Below, piece by piece: positions 32,886-34,588 of a stretch of 34,588 nucleotides of DNA (within the stretch, counting starts at the first letter, position 1; each line of letters opens with the position of its first letter). A program made the translations under genes and the position numbers. Below the pieces are notes generated by a model. The model did not search any database. It was not told the DNA's origin and worked only from the letters and a program-made list of their open reading frames with translations. Source of the stretch: Sutterella sp. UBA4713. GTDB lineage: Bacteria; Pseudomonadota; Gammaproteobacteria; Burkholderiales; Burkholderiaceae_F. The DNA lies in assembly GCA_002404465.1 (NCBI GenBank), contig DHJT01000039.1, positions 1 through 34,588 on the forward strand. Reading direction: 5' to 3'.

Positions 32886-34588
32886 ACTTGGCAATGCGGA
32901 TGCGTGCGTCGACGGCAACAGCCTCACCGCTCGCTTCCGAAATCATCAAAGGGTTAATGTCAAGCTCGCAAACGGCGGGGAACTGTACGGCCAGTTGAGA
33001 AAGTCGCAAAAGCGTTTCTTCAATTTGCTCAATTCGTGCCGGTGTTGTCCCGCGTGCGCCTTCAAGGAGTTTATAGGCGCGAACAGAACGAATCATGTCT
33101 CTGGCATCGGTGTCTTTCAAAGGCGCTACACGGAACGTGACGTCCTTGAAGACTTCAACGAAAATGCCGCCTAATCCGAACATCATGAGCGGACCGTACT
33201 GCGGATCGACCGACATACCGCAAACCAGTTCCCGGCGTCCTTTAACCTGCTCTTGAATGAGAAGACCTTTTAGGCCGTTCAGCAGATGTTTGTCTTTGAG
33301 TTTTCGCATCAAGTCGCGATATTCACTTCGGAGTTCGGCTTCGTTGTTGATGTTGACGCGCACGCCGCCGACATCGCTCTTGTGTGAGGTGGTTTCGGAG
33401 ACAATTTTCATGACAACCGGGTATCCGATTTTGTTGCCTGCCGACAGGACTTCGTCTTCGTTTTTGGCTAACTGTGCCCGGCATACACGAATTCCGCAAG
33501 CACGCATGACAGCCAGACTTTCCTCGGTTGTCAGTTCCGTGCGTTTCTCGTGCCGAGCTACCTTAAAAATTTCTTGGATTGCTTGCGCGTCAAAAGTAAA
33601 GGACCGAATGCGTCCTTCCGGCTCTTTGACCCAGCGACTCTGTCGGCACAGCTGTGCCAGAGCATCGACGGCCTGTTCGGCGTACATAAAGAAGGGCACA
33701 TTGGGTTTTGTTTCCGAAAGTGCACTGAAAAAAGCGTTATCGGTCATAAAGACCCCGATTAGGGGCTTGTCCGGATGCTTTTCTTTAGCTCGACACACGG
33801 CTTGGGCGACAGTCGTATCTTTCAGACCTAAGAAGGGTAGATAGATGACGAGAGCGGCATCGACTCCCGGGTCCGATAAAACCGTATCCAGTGTTTTCTC
33901 ATAATGCTCTAAGGGAGCGGAAGCAATCATGTCAACCGGGTTTTTCACGGAGGCCACTGCCGGTAAAAAGGCACGCAGGGCCGTTTGTGTTTGTTCCGAG
34001 AGTTGTGCCACAGCAAGGCCATGAGCACTGACGGCATCGGCCGCCATAATGCCGGGCCCCCCGGAATTGGTGATGACGGCGATGCGATCTGAAGCCGGAA
34101 GCGGCGAACACGAAAAGACTTTGGCCGTGGCAAAAAGGCTTTGTAAGGAAAGTTCCCGAATGACACCGCATTGCTTTAAAAGGGCATCGGCAGCCTTGTC
34201 CGACCCGGCAAGCGATCCGGTGTGAGAGCTTGCGGCACTTGCGCCGGCTTCGGATCGACCGGCTTTTAATGCCAAAATCGGTTTTTTCTTAGAAACACGT
34301 TCGGCGGCTTTTCGGAATGCCGCAGGGTCGGGAATCGATTCCATATAAAGGAGAATCTGACCGACATCGTCGTCGTTTTCCCAATACTCAATGGCCGTTG
34401 TGGCGTTCACATCAGCCTGATTGCCGATTGAGATAAATTGAGCGAAACCGATATTGAGATCTTTTAGAATATTCAAAATTCCGCCGCCCAGAGCCCCCGA
34501 TTGGGACACAAAGCCGATGTCGCCGCGCACGGGAAGTGACTCGGCAAAGCAGCCGTCCATGCGAACGGCAGGGTGTGTATTGACAACA
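32884..34588 (-). CDS. ADP-forming acyl-CoA synthetase, 5' end outside the window
   Basis: This is an NDP-forming acetate/acyl-CoA ligase, which makes ATP from acyl-CoA plus ADP, or runs in reverse. The visible part starts in the succinyl-CoA-ligase-like domain (GFVSQSGALGG), contains the catalytic-histidine motif SSHTGSLAGSD, and ends with an ATP-grasp domain (PVVMKIVS, GVRVNINNEAEL, ELDINPLM). The frame stays open to the window edge beyond an internal ATG at 34560, and the upstream codons fit the family's VVN...A-x-x-DGCFA sequence. So the N-terminal CoA-binding domain (roughly 140 residues) lies outside. The TAG stop at 32884-32886 abuts the rnpB 3' end. Confidence 0.9.
   Translation of the reverse strand, partial: VVNTHPAVRMDGCFAESLPVRGDIGFVSQSGALGGGILNILKDLNIGFAQFISIGNQADVNATTAIEYWENDDDVGQILLYMESIPDPAAFRKAAERVSKKKPILALKAGRSEAGASAASSHTGSLAGSDKAADALLKQCGVIRELSLQSLFATAKVFSCSPLPASDRIAVITNSGGPGIMAADAVSAHGLAVAQLSEQTQTALRAFLPAVASVKNPVDMIASAPLEHYEKTLDTVLSDPGVDAALVIYLPFLGLKDTTVAQAVCRAKEKHPDKPLIGVFMTDNAFFSALSETKPNVPFFMYAEQAVDALAQLCRQSRWVKEPEGRIRSFTFDAQAIQEIFKVARHEKRTELTTEESLAVMRACGIRVCRAQLAKNEDEVLSAGNKIGYPVVMKIVSETTSHKSDVGGVRVNINNEAELRSEYRDLMRKLKDKHLLNGLKGLLIQEQVKGRRELVCGMSVDPQYGPLMMFGLGGIFVEVFKDVTFRVAPLKDTDARDMIRSVRAYKLLEGARGTTPARIEQIEETLLRLSQLAVQFPAVCELDINPLMISEASGEAVAVDARIRIAK

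Overview
The window is a compact chromosomal segment of about 50% GC by eye. It is dense with housekeeping genes and shows no insertion sequence, prophage, CRISPR array, tRNA or rRNA gene. Protein character (GlnRS present, NrdR next to glyA, the ribD-ribE-ribH-nusB-thiL-pgpA run, Betaproteobacteria-like MscL and NusB) points to Burkholderiales. The moderate GC and the amino-acid-oriented transport (AzlCD, an AspT-type carrier) would fit a Sutterellaceae-like gut commensal. That placement is inference and no database was searched.

Layout. (1) 117-4954, minus strand: nadK-recN-ruvC-ruvA-ruvB, a DNA repair run headed by NAD kinase. (2) 5109-9412: a GNAT acetyltransferase (+), a thioredoxin-reductase-like ferredoxin-NADP reductase (-), a BepA-type periplasmic M48 protease (-), and the azlC-azlD amino acid exporter (+). 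(3) 9527-12096, plus strand: glnS with two large insertions, then mscL. (4) 12269-18962, plus strand: glyA-nrdR-ribD-ribE-ribH-nusB, then thiL-pgpA-pncC, from a visible promoter at 12163-12192. The riboflavin genes lack ribBA. (5) 19050-22961, minus strand: an AspT/YidE-type carrier, then groES-groEL from a clear sigma-32-type promoter. (6) 23167-24636 (+): dacB. (7) 24659-28136, minus strand: hemL then a long DsbD/ScsB-type protein. (8) 28299-32119, minus strand: a three-gene ABC importer (binding protein, fused permease, ATPase). (9) 32562-32885 (+): the RNase P RNA gene, convergent with and touching a 5'-truncated ADP-forming acyl-CoA synthetase gene on the minus strand that runs off the right edge.

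No new multi-gene system is visible. The points most worth a second look are: a GlnRS with an extra block of about 98 residues between the two halves of its catalytic fold plus a smaller N-terminal insertion; an RNase P RNA with a reduced specificity domain and a perfect 11-bp P19 helix; and the 440-bp region between the importer and rnpB. That region carries four dyads and two pairs of direct repeats, each pair with a 22-bp period.

Several start codons were moved from the longest frame by ribosome-binding-site and family-alignment arguments: nadK GTG at 4954, dacB TTG at 23167, azlD GTG at 9071, glyA ATG at 12269, pgpA ATG at 17908 and hemL ATG at 28136.
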